This document shows, piece by piece, positions 63,888-64,000 of a stretch of 64,000 nt of DNA (its first letter is position 1; the number at the start of each line of letters is the position of its first letter). Source of the DNA: Ohtaekwangia sp. (lineage in GTDB: Bacteria; Bacteroidota; Bacteroidia; Cytophagales; Cyclobacteriaceae); contig JAJNPV010000042.1 of NCBI GenBank assembly GCA_021155195.1, forward strand, positions 744,001-808,000, given 5' to 3'. Made by a program: the position numbers and the translations under genes. The notes below the pieces were generated by a model. The model did no database searches. It saw only the letters and a program-made list of their open reading frames with translations, and was not told the DNA's origin.

Positions 63888-64000
63888 TCAGATAACTTCT
63901 TTTACTGTTTTTATTCTTTCTTCAAAGCTCAAGGGGTGAGACAAAGGGTTTTCTATGCTGCTGAAGAAGGTCATCAGGGTTTCATGATGAGCATGACTCT
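63888..64000 (-). CDS. C-terminal end of an unidentified protein, cut by window edge
   Basis: On the minus strand an open frame enters from the window end and stops at TGA 63888-63890 after 36 codons, reading HHETLMTFFSSIENPLSHPL and then FEERIKTVKEVI. The fragment is too short to assign; the helical, basic tail would suit many proteins. It may be a real gene converging on the fructan operon terminator, or chance. Confidence 0.35.
   Translation of the reverse strand, partial: SHAHHETLMTFFSSIENPLSHPLSFEERIKTVKEVI

Overview
The window looks like a chromosome segment from an aerobic member of the Bacteroidota, probably a Cytophagales-type organism. The evidence is two SusC/SusD pairs, an ECF sigma/FecR vocabulary, LytS/LytTR two-component pairs, DUF4386 and DUF6520 proteins, an RteC/TraG-type conjugation module, a TAnnTTTG promoter element, and an oxygen-dependent HemF. 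The species cannot be named from the sequence. No rRNA, tRNA or CRISPR array was seen.

Layout. (1) 1-4.9 kb is a patchy accessory edge: a large AT-rich unrecognised gene running off the window, a long hairpin, the stump of a tyrosine recombinase, a small-protein/XRE pair, an orphan ECF sigma factor and a frameshifted DoxX-like gene. (2) 4.9-19.3 kb is rich in small membrane proteins and decay. It holds five DUF4386 paralogues, two copies of a divergent DUF4386 | LytS-LytTR unit, one large FtsX-type permease, the collapsed remnant of a second permease, a broken GNAT gene and a Crp/Fnr regulator. (3) 19.6-30.6 kb is iron and haem. A FecA-like TonB receptor, interrupted by one frameshift, sits behind a palindromic operator, next to a tightly overlapped nine-gene operon, hemA-C-D-E-F-B-L-H-J, that covers every step from glutamyl-tRNA to protohaem. 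(4) 31.0-40.8 kb holds FecR without an adjacent sigma factor, SusC/SusD and a thioredoxin-fold protein. These converge on a Crp/Fnr, MauE-like, exported-protein and six-cysteine small-protein set. (5) 41.1-49.6 kb is an incomplete conjugative-element module (coupling protein, RteC, an 84-aa protein, a methylase-helicase fusion), followed by a secreted thermonuclease. (6) 49.8-63.7 kb is a fructan utilisation locus: a fructose-type hybrid two-component sensor, an MFS sugar porter, SusC/SusD, two GH32 proteins and fructokinase, closed by a terminator.

How the genes work together. In the fructan locus, SusC/D should import oligofructan, GH32 should release fructose in the periplasm, the MFS porter should bring it across the inner membrane, and the PfkB kinase should phosphorylate it. 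The hybrid sensor with its sugar-binding-protein-like domain would switch the locus on. The haem operon is self-contained, and the neighbouring siderophore-type receptor suggests iron supply. Intergenic regions repeatedly contain degenerate 7- or 8-bp-period tracts (for example around ACTTTNA), which seem to be a genome habit worth examining.
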